DNA of 64,000 nucleotides from assembly GCA_024364735.1 (NCBI GenBank), contig JAGFNQ010002300.1, positions 380,534-444,533 on the forward strand. The letters run 5' to 3'. Origin of the DNA: Boesenbergia rotunda (Eukaryota; Streptophyta; Magnoliopsida; Zingiberales; Zingiberaceae). The notes under the pieces were generated by a model. That model was not told the DNA's origin and ran no database searches. It saw nothing but the letters and a program-made list of their open reading frames with translations. The position numbers and the translations under genes were made by a program. Every line of letters begins with the position of its first letter. Positions within the stretch are counted from its first letter, which is position 1. Below are positions 25,691 through 36,496 of the stretch, one piece after another.

Positions 25691-26833
25691 ATAAATCTAA
25701 ACTGAATAATTTCGAAATTGTCGCAAAATTTAGTAGTTTTTTAAAAATACCTTTTCAAATTTTAGTAATGACAAATTATTTTCTTAATAATTTCATTTAA
25801 TTTCAACGATTTTAAACATTTTCCGTTTTTTATTTCAATTAAATCTATCTAAAAAAATTGATTCTATTTGACAATCTTTGGTTGGAAAAATTTATCGAGC
25901 AAACATTTTTAAAAAGCTCAAAATTTACCATTAGAATATCCTTTTTTTTAAAAAGGTACTCCATTTATTTTTATCCCAAAAATAATTCTTGATCCAATTT
26001 TATTATAAAAGCTACAGGAGTAATTGTTATAATATCTTTAGAATTTAAGATTTAAAATTTATTTGTAGTTATTATAATGAGCTTATGATTAATTTATGCT
26101 ATATTTAATTGGGAGGATGGATTTAAAAACAGAGGATGGAAAACCTTTTTTTTTTTATTTCATAAAGGATGGATTATCCTTTCCGTCGTGCGTTTCGTAT
26201 GGAATATTAGACTGCAGAGTCATTTGTTCTTGATTTTTCATCCATTCAAAATCGGGCAGAACGACTTTCCTTCCCGCGTGCGTCACTATACTCGAGTGGA
26301 GTCTCTTTGTTCTCGTGAAGAATCTCTTCATTCTCGTGAAGATGGAGAACCTCTTCTCATCCGATCTACTTTCAAGCGTAGAAGAAATCTAAAGGTGGAC
26401 TTCGTCAGCCTACTTTGCTAACGTTATTCAATACCAAGGATGTTAAACCTAGAAAGCAATATGCAAGGATGCTATTGGAGGCAAAACCAAGGTTATTCAA
26501 TACCAATGAAGAGGATAGAATCGGGTGCTACTGGAGGCAAAACTACAAAGCGAAATGGTTTAAGAAAACAAAAGGATGAAGATGGTGAAGCAAATGGTTT
26601 AAAAAAAAAATAAAAGGATGAAAATGATAAAGACCCAAAATTGAAAACTCCCGTCAAGATTCTTCATTTTCAAAACATTTAATAGCTTCACTATAGGGCT
26701 TGTTGTGAACATTTTGCCCTATATTTTTACCATGTTCTTAAACTTCTGCTCCACTTTTCAACTTCATATTCAGTTTTTTCCCCTCTAGATATTACAAGCA
26801 AAGTTTTATGAATTGAAAGCAACACTAGATATT
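25691..26833. other. Intergenic DNA left of the copia element
   Basis: AT-rich. A direct repeat of GGTTATTCAATACCAA occurs near 26423 and 26491, and tracts resembling GGATGAAGATGG recur at 26570-26620. Just before the copia insertion, a strong pyrimidine-tract acceptor (TTTTTTCCCCTCTAG, ending about 26788) is followed by an open frame that continues across the insertion site; see the findings. Confidence 0.45.
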
Positions 26834-26838
26834 GTCAG

Positions 26839-27196
26839 TGTTGGAAGTGGGTACTGCACACGTTGCCAAGGGAGTGGGCCACTTTGCCACTCCCTTTTCC
26901 CTCATGCTCTGCCCTTTGCTTTCCTATATAAGGAGAGGGTGAGCAATGCATTAAAGAAGCAAGTGAAAATCTTGATTCGTTCAAGTGCAAGAGAGACAAG
27001 GCAAGAGGTGAACATCCAAAGAGTTCGAGGGATTTGGTTCGTGATACCGAGAGGGGAAGAGCTTTCCAATTCCGTGATCGTTCTTCCGACGACAAGCACG
27101 AAGAACAGCGAAGGCCGAGCGTTGAATCCACTGTAAGTGTTTACCGTTTTTTCAATATCGTAGATTCGTTCACGATTTCATGCATTAGAATCAACA
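26839..27196 (+). repeat. 5' LTR of the copia element
   Basis: Begins TGTTGG and ends AATCAACA. TATA box TATATAAG at about 26925-26932. Lacks 14 bases present in the 3' LTR after GAAGTGGG. A consensus splice donor, GTAAGTGT, starts at 27133 near the 3' end. Confidence 0.95.
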
Positions 27197-27197
27197 T

Positions 27198-27209
27198 TGG
27201 TATCAGAGC
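27198..27209 (+). promoter_or_regulatory. Primer binding site of the copia element
   Basis: TGGTATCAGAGC one base after the LTR end, complementary to the 3' region of plant initiator methionine tRNA, the standard primer for this superfamily. Confidence 0.92.
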
Positions 27210-28162
27210 CGTAAAGTTCTAAATAGCATGAAATTTTTTTTCGCCGAAAAATCGCGACTTTGTGTCGGCGGATTTCTTTCGAGTCGGTAAACTAACTGTT
27301 AGTGTTGCGAACCGACGATCCCATTCTGCCGCGTTGCACACTAGCGATTAACCGCGTTCGTCGCGGTGGAAAAAAAAGACAACCGACCGAAACAGAAGCA
27401 AACTCGAAAAAAAAATGAAATTTTTTTTGCATGCAAACTTAATCCGTTGATATAAAAAAAAATATTTGCATGTTTTTTTTTGTTACTTCCATTAAATTAG
27501 CAAATTTAATCGGTTGATTAAAAAAAAAGTTTGCATGTTTTTTTTCATTAAATTAATTAGCTTTGTGCTTTAATTAATTGCTTGGTTGAATTTGTATTAA
27601 AATTTAGCTATTGGTTATTGGAACTAGACCAAAATTTGATTAAATGGATTGGATTTTAGTTAGAATTAATTAAATCCGATTAAGTTGGTTCATTTCAACT
27701 GGAATTTAAATTATTAGTTAATTTAATCAGACCAACTTGAACCAACTATGTTTATGTCTAGTTCGAACCATTAGTTGGTTTGACTAGACCAAATTGATCC
27801 AATAAGATCATGATCTAGTTCAAACCAATAGTTAATTTAATCAGATCAGTTTAATACAAACTAGAATCATTTTGTTTGGTTCGATCAATAGATTTGACTT
27901 TAAATTAAGTGAGCTAACGACTAAGATAAGTCATCCCTGTCCAATTAGATTAGTTCTAATGAGGATAATGGACCCAGACTAAGGATTTGATTTCCCAATC
28001 GATCGACCCAATGTGTTAGTCAATAGAGCTCCCAAATCAAGAAAATTTGTTTTTCTTATCTGTTTATGATTTTGTGGGTTTATGCATAATTGTGAATTGA
28101 ATTGAACTAGTTTTGTTACTGGTTTATCGGTTTTGTACTGACATTGTGTATTTCAATTCCAG
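27210..28162 (+). other. Long untranslated leader of the copia element
   Basis: About 950 bases of AT-rich leader with poly-T/poly-A runs (27410-27545) and a set of diverged repeats built from ACTAGACCAA / TAGTTGGTTT-like words (27610-27860). It ends in an acceptor-like TATTTCAATTCCAG directly before the ATG at 28163, so together with the donor at 27133 it could be an intron. Confidence 0.6.
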
Positions 28163-28717
28163 ATGCCGAAATTTATTACCACAATGACTCGTCGAGATGT
28201 GCGACGGAATCAGTTGAGGGAACAGATAGAGGAGATTGACTACCGCGCAAGCCTTGGAATCCAAGGACACATGGGAAGGTTGGATCGATTATTTTGGAAA
28301 CTCGAGCATGAAGAGTTTCCAGTTCTAGATAACTACTGGATCGGGGCATTGATTAGTTCATTGCCGAGGCGTGCTAAAGTAGCTGCAAGATGTATCTGGG
28401 GATGCTACGAAGGGCGTATCTCATATACCGAGTTGTGTAGAGAACTACTTCGCCAAAATTTTTCAGAAGAGGATCTGGAAGATTCTGAGGACGATCTGGA
28501 AGAGGATCCTGAAGAATTTGAAGAGGATCCAGAGATGGATCTGATTGTAGAATTCAAGGGGGATCCTGAGGAAATCGAGTGGGATCCAATTGTGGAATCT
28601 AAGGAGGATCCTGAAGCTGAACTACTTCAGATAAAATCTGGGATGAAAGGGATAATGTTTACCACTGCGTTAGTGTTTGCCCTAGTGGGAGTGGTACTAG
28701 CTTATCTAGTCTATTAA
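28163..28717 (+). CDS. Extra ORF of the copia element: gag-like core, acidic tail, C-terminal membrane anchor
   Basis: An intact 184-aa frame between the leader and gag. The N-terminus is basic (TRRDVRRNQLREQ). Residues about 35-80 contain HMGRLDRLFWKLEHEEFPVL followed by GALISSLPRR, which follows the same spacing as the element's own gag core (QHLREMRNMIRELK ... QAVIRSLPDSW). Residues about 100-155 are strongly acidic, with repeated EDPE words. The last 22 residues form a hydrophobic helix ending at the C-terminus, as in tail-anchored proteins. The ATG follows a splice-acceptor-like sequence. The ORF is open while gag and pol around it are not. Function is unknown; a membrane-targeted gag relative is the most economical reading, and a degraded fragment that is open by chance is less likely at this length. 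Confidence 0.7.
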   Translation: MPKFITTMTRRDVRRNQLREQIEEIDYRASLGIQGHMGRLDRLFWKLEHEEFPVLDNYWIGALISSLPRRAKVAARCIWGCYEGRISYTELCRELLRQNFSEEDLEDSEDDLEEDPEEFEEDPEMDLIVEFKGDPEEIEWDPIVESKEDPEAELLQIKSGMKGIMFTTALVFALVGVVLAYLVY

Positions 28718-29082
28718 AGTCTTGTCTTTGTTACTGTTGTTATGTACAAACAGTATTTGCTCGTTTAATTTTAAGAGTTATGTAGTGTTTACTGTCGTTG
28801 TGTATGAACAGTTTTATTCTATGAAAAGTTATGTCATGGGTTAACAAACATATTAATAATTAGTTCATTTCAATGATAAGTTCATTCATGATTAGTTCAT
28901 ATGATGGGATGTATGTAAAATAACTAATCAATGTCTATTAGATTGGATATACAGAGGATGAGTGGGAACATAGTTACCACTTGATTTTGTAAACCAACTC
29001 TAATTTACAATGAGTTAGTTATTGATTACACACATATGAGTTACACTGAATAACTAAATAATGCGTTTATTTATGTTAGATC

Positions 29083-30240
29083 ATGACAACGAAGAACATA
29101 ATAGATGAACTCAACAAAGGAGAAAAATTAAATGGGGACAACTACAAAATATGACACCTTAAGATACAGTATGTACTAGAGGAACAAGAAGTTCTAGAAG
29201 CTGTTAAACAATTTATGGTAGAACCTGCAGATGGTTCTACAGCCCAGCATAGACGTGATTTTGATGCCTATAAGGCATGGAAGAAAAAGGACTCCACTGC
29301 TAAGGGTATTTTGATTAGTTCAATGGTAGATGACCTGGTGTATGAGTATGAGCCATTACCATCAGCTCATGCTGTCTGGGTTGCTCTGAGAGATAAATAC
29401 AGTGGAGTTAGCTTAAGCAAGCTTCGTCAGCTGACAATCAAGTTTGACAGCTGTAAGAAACGCCCGAATATCTCCATGACCCAACATCTGAGGGAAATGA
29501 GGAATATGATTCGAGAACTGAAAACTGCTGGTCATGAGTTGACTGATGAACAACAGGTTCAAGCAGTTATCCGTTCCCTTCCTGATTCTTGGGAATCGAT
29601 GAAACAGATCCTCACACATAGTGAAAGTATTAAGACTTTCATTGACGTCTCCCGCCATGTTGACAATCAAGTTTGACAGCTGTAAGAAATGCCCGAATAT
29701 CTCCATGACCCAACATCTGAGGGAAATGAGGAATATGATTCGAGAACTGAAAACTGCTGATCATGAGTTGACTGATGAACAACAGGTTCAAGCAGTTATC
29801 CGTTCCCTTCCTGATTCTTGGGAATCGATGAAACAGAACCTCACACATAGTGAAAGTATTAAGACTTTCATTGACGTCTCCCGCCATGTTGAATTAGAGG
29901 CGGAGAGAATAGAATCCGCAAGGATTTCTGGACAAGCTTTTGTAGCTGAAGGCTCTGGATCCAAGAATAAGAAAAGATGGTTCAAGAAAGGAAAGGGAAA
30001 GGGAAAAGGGAAAGAAGCTGCTGCTGCTGGGCAAGGCCCAATCAAGAAGAATATTAAAGGAAAGAAATATGGACAGAAACCGAAGAGCAAGTTGACTTGT
30101 TATAACTGTGGCAAGAAAGGCCACTTTGCTCGGGAATGCACTGAGCCGAAAAAGGTAGATCCATATTTGTTTTCTATTCACGAGTATTATGTTGCTAGTT
30201 CAGTGCTGTTAGCTAATTCTTATCCTTTGTGGATTATAAA
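29083..30240 (+). pseudogene. Copia gag, broken
   Basis: Reads as plant copia Gag (UBN2 type) from an ATG at 29083 that follows an acceptor-like TTTATGTTAG. Lesions: an in-frame TGA at codon 24 (29152-29154), where the family has tryptophan, and a 229-bp tandem duplication (29432-29660 and 29661-29889) that shifts the frame by one. Beyond it the frame reopens through a Lys/Gly-rich linker and an intact CCHC zinc knuckle (CYNCGKKGHFAREC, about 30098-30139). No functional Gag can be made from this copy. Confidence 0.9.
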
Positions 30241-33200
30241 TTGAGGAGCAACGAACCATGTAGCTCGTGATCGAGCTACATACGTGGAGTACCGTCGAGT
30301 ACCAGCTGGCAATAAGTGGATATATGTGGGAAACAATGTAAGAATTGAAGTCAAAGGAATTGGCACTTGCAAACTCAACCTTCGTGGTGGGCGTACCTTG
30401 TTTCTACATGATGTCCTATATGCTCCTGAGATTCGACGGAATCTAGTTTCTGTAACTAGTCTTCTTGATTTAGGCTATTGTATAAATTTTTTTAGTCGTT
30501 GCGTGGAACTTCGTATTAACTCCGTGTTAATTGGATGTGGTTATGTAATGAATGGTTTCATGGCTCTTGATGTAGAACAAGATATTAATTATGGAATTAA
30601 TAGTTGTTTTTCAAACATTGCTCTTACTAGTGATGCTAATATTAATGAGGAAGTTTGGCATGCTAGACTAGGACATATCGGACAAGAACGGATGAATAGA
30701 TTAGCTAAGGAGGGTCTATTGGGCACTCATGCTAAGATTAACCTGTCCATATGTGAGCATTGTCTTGCTGGAAAAGCAACAAGGAAACCATTTGGTAAGG
30801 CTATTAGAGCTGATTCACCATTGCAATTAATTCATTCGGACGTATGTGGTCCAATGAATGTGAAGGCTAGACATGGAGGTTCCTATTTCGTTACATTTAT
30901 TGATGACTTCACACATTTCGGTCATGTGTATTTGATTTCTCATAAATATGAAGTATTAGATTGCTTCCAACGTTATTTGAACGAAATTGAGAATCAATTG
31001 GATTGTAAGGTTAAAACCTTACGCACTGACCGTGGAGGTAAATATTTGTCTGATCAGTTTAAGACAATATGTTGCTAGAAAGGGATTATTAGACAGCTAA
31101 CGATCCCTGGAACTCCACAGCAAAATGGGGTTGCTGAAAGAAGAAATAGAACTCTTCTAGATATGGCTAGGTCTATGATGGCTCAAGCTAATTTACCTAT
31201 TTCCTATTGGGGAGATGCATTATTAGCTACTACCTATATACTTAACCGAGTGCCTTTTAAGTCTATTCCATCTACACCATATGAACGTTGGACCGGCAGA
31301 AAACCAGATTTGAGTAATCTGAGACCTTGGGGGTCAGCTGCCTACGTTCATGATAAAACTCACAAATATGAAAAACTAGGACCAAGGGGTAAAAAGTATA
31401 TCTTTATAAAGTATTCTGATACTTCTAAGGGTTATGTTTTTATTGGTGAGCAGCAAGATGGAACCATCTCTGAAATAGAGTCTAGAGATGCAATTTTTCT
31501 CGAAACTGAGTTCCCAACAAGAGATGAAGTTGATAAATCGATTCCTCTATTTGCTATAGAGAAGGAGGATATTGTTCCTTTATCAACAATTCAGGAATCA
31601 TTTGAGAACCCTGAATCTAGTCTACCCAGTGGGAGTGATTTGCCAATGAATGAATCAGTTTCAGTTTCTCAACAGTCAGACCTACGGAGGAGTAATCGCA
31701 AGATTATTCCTAAAAGAAGGTTTGACATTGAGAATAAGGCATTAATGATTCTCCCTATTGACGATGAGGAACCTCGAACAGTTGAGGAAGCATTGAGATG
31801 CTCAATTAGAAAAAAAATGGAGAATTGCAATGGATGAAGAAATGGAGTCTATGAGAAAGAATCATGTTTGAGATTTAGTCGATCTTCCTCCGGGCCGTAG
31901 GGCTATTGGGAATAAGTGGATTCTCAAAATCAAGAGGAAGGCAGATGGATCGATTAATAGATACAAAGCTCGTCTGGTTGTAAAAGGATATACCCAAATG
32001 GAGGGTATTGATTTTGAAGAGACATTTTCCCTGTTGTGAAGTTTGTGTCAATACGTGTCATTTTAGCTACAGTAGCACATTATGACTTGGAATTACATCA
32101 GATGGATGTAAAAACGACTTTCCTTAATGGTAATCTTGATGAAGAAATCTATATGGCACAGCCAGAAGGTTATATTGCTGAAGGCTAAGAGGATAAAGTA
32201 TGTAGATTTAAAAAGTCTATATATGGGCTAAAGCAAGCGTCGAGACAATGAAACATAAGATTTAATGAAGTCATTTTATCTTATGATTTCGAAATGATCA
32301 ATGAGGATCATTGTGTATACCTCAAGGAGGATAAAGGAAAGATTGTCATATTATCGTTATATGTTGATGATATACTAATAGCTGGAAATGACATACAGTT
32401 TGTGATAGAAATCAAATCGTGGCTTTCATCACAATTTGACATAATAGATATGGGAGAAGCCGAGTACATCTTAGGGGTAAAGATCATTAGAGATCGAACA
32501 AAAAGACTTTTGGGTTTGTCTCAAGATGCTAATATAACTAAGATGTTACAACACTTCAATATGTCAAACTGCAACATTGAACAAACTCCTGTAGCGAAAG
32601 GTACTGTTCTGAGCAAAAGTATGTATCCCAAAACTCCTAATGAAATAGCCGATATGAAGAAAAAACCATATACCAGTGTCATTGGTAGTTTAATGTACAC
32701 TATGTTGTGTACACGTCCTGATATCAGCTATGTTGTTGGCTTGGTTAGACGTTTCCAGTCAAACCCAGGATCGAGACACTGGAAGACAGTAAAGAGAATA
32801 TTCAGATATCTCAAAGGGACGGCAGATTATTGTCTCTGCTTCCAAGGATCAAAGTTGAGCCTAAAGGGCTACACAGATGTAGATTGGGCAGGAGACCTTG
32901 ATGACAGAAAATCCACATCGGGTTATGTATTCTTGCTGAATGGTGGCGTCATCTCATGAAATAGCAAGAAACAGACTTGTGTAGCACTGTCGACAATGGA
33001 AGCCGAATATGTGGCTTATGCAGCGGCTGTACAAGAAGCTGTCTGGTTAAAAAGGTTCCTGAAGCATTTGAAGATTGCTGAGGATAGTGGGAGTCCCGTT
33101 ACATTGTATTGTAACAATCAAGCTGCAATAGCTTTTTCCAAGGATCCCAAATATCACAGTAAAAGCAAGCACATAGAAATTAAATATAATTATGTAAGGG

Positions 33201-33334
33201 ATATTGTGGACAAAAGAAAGGTAGTCCTTGAGTATATTCCTACCCGTGCTATGCTAGCAGATCCTTTTACTAAGTCATTGACTAAAGAGTCATTTCTTGG
33301 TTTTGTGAAGTCTTTGGGACTTCGAAAAATGTAA
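30241..33334 (+). pseudogene. Copia pol (protease, integrase, reverse transcriptase, RNase H), broken
   Basis: The protease active site is lost: a TGA (30242-30244) falls where the catalytic Asp-Ser/Thr-Gly would be. Integrase follows, with the HARLGH...CEHC zinc region and the three acidic positions in HSDVCGP, RTDRGGKY and GVAERRN, but is split by TAG at 31076-31078. Reverse transcriptase has the YVDDI motif (about 32359-32373) but suffers frameshifts near 31815-31840 and 32027 and stops at about 32186 and 32249. RNase H has TDVDWAGD and ends ...SLGLRKM, with a TGA at 32957-32959. Several stops are TGG-to-TGA changes. Confidence 0.9.
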
Positions 33335-34448
33335 CACATTGTAAAACAATCAAATATATGAAAGTGTTATGATTTATTCAGTATATATTGGTGTTACATT
33401 TTGGATAAAAGTCTCGATAAGAATGTTGGCAGGTTGAGATTGGTCCACTCACATGGACAATCATCTCTATTTGTTGAGTATAAATAGAGGTAAGACCATT
33501 ACTTATGGGATAGTTTATGTAGCTATAAATAGAGACATACTCATAAGTTGGGGTCGCCTTGATTTTGTATCAAGATGAGATCATTTATGTAATGATCGGA
33601 GTAAATGAACCCACCATTTACTGAATCTGCTTATAGCCAGATAGGAATTCATAAGTTGAATTCAGGATTAGACATTAGATATGTCTAGATCAAATCTGTA
33701 CGATGTTAGTTTTGAGAAAATATGCACTTTTTTTGTTAAAAGAGAAAAACATCGTAGCATGTGATTCATACCACATGTGCTATAGCGACAATAAGGGTAG
33801 TAGGAGAATGGATCCCTGCTTCTCTACTATGTGAGACCCTTGAGATTATAAGTTAATCTCAGATTTACCCTATGTGACTATTTAGCTGTCTGCTTGAAAT
33901 TTTAATCAGTGTCTGCTACCTTAGCATATATCCTATTGGCTATGGATGATTCGGTCTATAGAGCATAACTAGGAAAGCAACTGATTAAAATAAATAGATT
34001 CAAGCTAAATAGGAAGACTAAGAGAGATTTACATCATTGACACTTATTCACTAGTTGACCAATTATATTTTTTGTTGAGTACTTAAAATGTGATTGTGAA
34101 TAATTGTATTGAATGGAAATACTGAATATGCTCTTGACTTAATGGTCATTACGAGGGATTAGAGATATTCATTGATGTAAATAATTTAGTCTGGGGTAAA
34201 AGCAAGTCATTGATGTCTCTAATTAATGTGATATAGCGACTAAGTAAAGTGTAACAACTTTCTTGGTATTGATCGCTTAGAGAGCGGCTAAGTTAAGTGT
34301 CACAACTTTCTTAGCAATGATTGCTCAGTATGCTTACTGTCGCACGAATCATTTTCCCTAAAGTATGAATTGAATGTTCGATTAGTCTATGTGACTATAT
34401 GGTCTTTGTGACATGATTATCATTTGGTCTATGCGACTTGACTTGTAC

Positions 34449-34458
34449 GAGTGGGAGA
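34449..34458 (+). promoter_or_regulatory. Polypurine tract of the copia element
   Basis: GAGTGGGAGA-type purine run immediately before the 3' LTR, the plus-strand priming site. Confidence 0.75.
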
Positions 34459-34830
34459 TGTTGGAAGTGGGAGCGTGTGTGCAGTTACTGCACACGTTGC
34501 CAAGGGAGTGGGCCACTTTGCCACTCCCTTTTCCCTCATGCTTTACCCTTTGCTTTCCTATATAAGGAGAGGGTGAGCAATGCATTAAAGAAGCAAGTGA
34601 AAATCTTGATTCGTTCAAGTGCAAGAGAGACAAGGCAAGAGGTGAACATCCAAAGAGTTCGAGGGATTTGGTTCGTGATACCGAGAGGGGAAGAGCTTTT
34701 CGATTCCGTAATCGTTCTTCCGACGACAAGCACGAAGAACAGCGAAGGCCGAGCGTTGAATCCACTGTAAGTGTTTACCGTTTTTTCAATATCGTAGATT
34801 CGTTCACGATTTCATGCATTAGAATCAACA
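34459..34830 (+). repeat. 3' LTR of the copia element
   Basis: 372 bp, same ends as the 5' LTR. Five substitutions against it plus a 14-base segment (AGCGTGTGTGCAGT) absent from the 5' LTR. Immediately followed by the target duplicate GTCAG. Confidence 0.95.
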
Positions 34831-34835
34831 GTCAG

Positions 34836-35400
34836 TTCAAGAAAAACTAAAGTGATGCAGACTCTTGGACTCATTGCTCCACTTGAATCCCCATTCTGAG
34901 CATACTCAATCCTTGCACGGACATTCGCGATGATTGCGAGTAGTGGACGTCTCGCAAGCAATGGCGACGAGCATCCATGATGACAACGAGTCCAAGCAAC
35001 AGGCGACGAGCGTCCACAACGACCGAGCGGCTGGCAACTTGCGAGTGTCCAAGTGCTACCACTCATGACGATCGTGAGTGGCGAGATTGTCTTCTCCCCA
35101 TACCCTCCCCTTATGCTTTATTTTCTTTCCCTAGGGATTCTTTTATTTCCCCTTTCTTTCTGTTCCTTATCCCTTCCCTCCCCCTAAGGATATTTTTCCA
35201 TGGTGAAATCCTTTCTCTCACTCATCCGCCCCGACCCCTTAGACTAAACATAGCTTAATGTTTAGATCTTGTAACACTATTATATTAAACTATTATTTTA
35301 AAACTTGTCAAATTTATTTAAATTTTATCAAAAATACTTTTAAATGATTATAGAAGTTATTATATAGTTGTTACAATTCTAAACTCTAAATCTTAAACTC
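34836..35400. other. Intergenic DNA right of the copia element
   Basis: Moderately GC-rich to about 35250, with several GACGAGC/GCGACGAGCGTCC-like repeats (34940-35030), then AT-rich. No gene recognised. Confidence 0.45.
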
Positions 35401-35410
35401 ATCCTAAATA

Positions 35411-35690
35411 TATTATAGCAGTCATTGGGTAGCTTCTACACATTATAGTAGTTACTCAAAAGTTTCAACATGATATAAACCCTAAATTCCAAATTAGTCA
35501 TAAAACGCGTTGTAGTAACTACTGAATAACATTTATACATTATAATAGCTACTCGATAATTTTTCTACGTTGTAGTAACTATTGAATAGCTTCTACACGT
35601 TATAATAACTATTCAGTAATTTCTATACATTATAGTAACTATTGAATAGTTTCTACACATTGTAACAATTACTCGGTAGCTTTTATAATA
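35411..35690. repeat. 30-bp tandem repeat array
   Basis: Six consecutive 30-bp units run from 35509 to about 35690, alternating starts GTTGTAGTAACTA... and ATTATAATAGCTA... and ending in CTAC or TATAC. Two outlying units lie at about 35411 and 35443. Units are diverged but the period is exact in the core. Confidence 0.8.
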
Positions 35691-35699
35691 ACGCTGAAT

Positions 35700-36490
35700 C
35701 AAAAGAGTATTTTCAAGATAAAATCATTAAAATATATATTTAATATACATATGATACTGTTTAAATGGATTCATACTGTAAACTATCGATTCCTCCATCT
35801 ATCTCCAGACTGAACCGATGATCTTCCGTGTCAATACTTGTCAATCAACATCGACGTACTTGACATGACCCCTCTAAGCAATTAAGTTAGCACTGGACAA
35901 AGTATGGAGTTAGTCATGCACGAGGAAAAAAAAAGAACAGAAAGATAGAGAGCTCGAGAGAAGAAAGACTTTGCTTGTAAAAAAAATCATACCTTTACTG
36001 ATGCACTAACTATATTGTAATTCTGTTTGTTTTGGACTCCCACTTAAGGATATCAAAAATGAATTTCTATCCATTAATCTGATTGTAATCAATCTGAAAA
36101 ATTTCAGGCTTAGATTGAAATTTTTAGATTCATATTCGAATTCACATTGAAAGATTTTTAGGTTGAATTAGGATCGGATCGGATATAGATTGATCTAAAT
36201 TTAGGGTTTAATTATTTTTTAAGGTTAAATTAAATTATATTAATATCAAGATTAGTACGTTAATGATGAAATATTGAAATAGAAAAGAAGAATTATAAGG
36301 AAAATAGTAAAAAAAAATCAGGTTAGGAAGATTATTTGGGTTCGAATTCGGATTTAGAGGTTTCAGATTGAATTCAGGTTCAAAATGAATTCGGGTTAAG
36401 ATTTTTTGTAAATTTTTTACTTTAATCTGATCCAAACCCACTCAACCCATTCGAGTTGATATTCCTACTCTTGTTGAGAGTATTTCAAGT
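35700..36490. other. AT-rich intergenic DNA
   Basis: No gene or element ends recognised. Includes short TTCGGGTT-like repeats at 36330-36400. Confidence 0.45.
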
Positions 36491-36496
36491 GACCGA

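Larger units (their letters stand above)
26839..34830 (+). mobile_element. Full-length Ty1/copia LTR retrotransposon with defective gag-pol
   Basis: Structure in order: 5' LTR 26839-27196, PBS, long leader, extra intact ORF 28163-28717, broken gag, broken protease-integrase-reverse transcriptase-RNase H, polypurine tract, 3' LTR 34459-34830. The 5-bp target duplication GTCAG sits at 26834-26838 and 34831-34835. The LTRs differ by five substitutions and one 14-bp indel, so the insertion is fairly recent. Domain order (integrase before reverse transcriptase) fixes the superfamily as copia. With at least eight inactivating lesions in gag-pol it could move only with proteins supplied by other copies. 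Confidence 0.95.
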
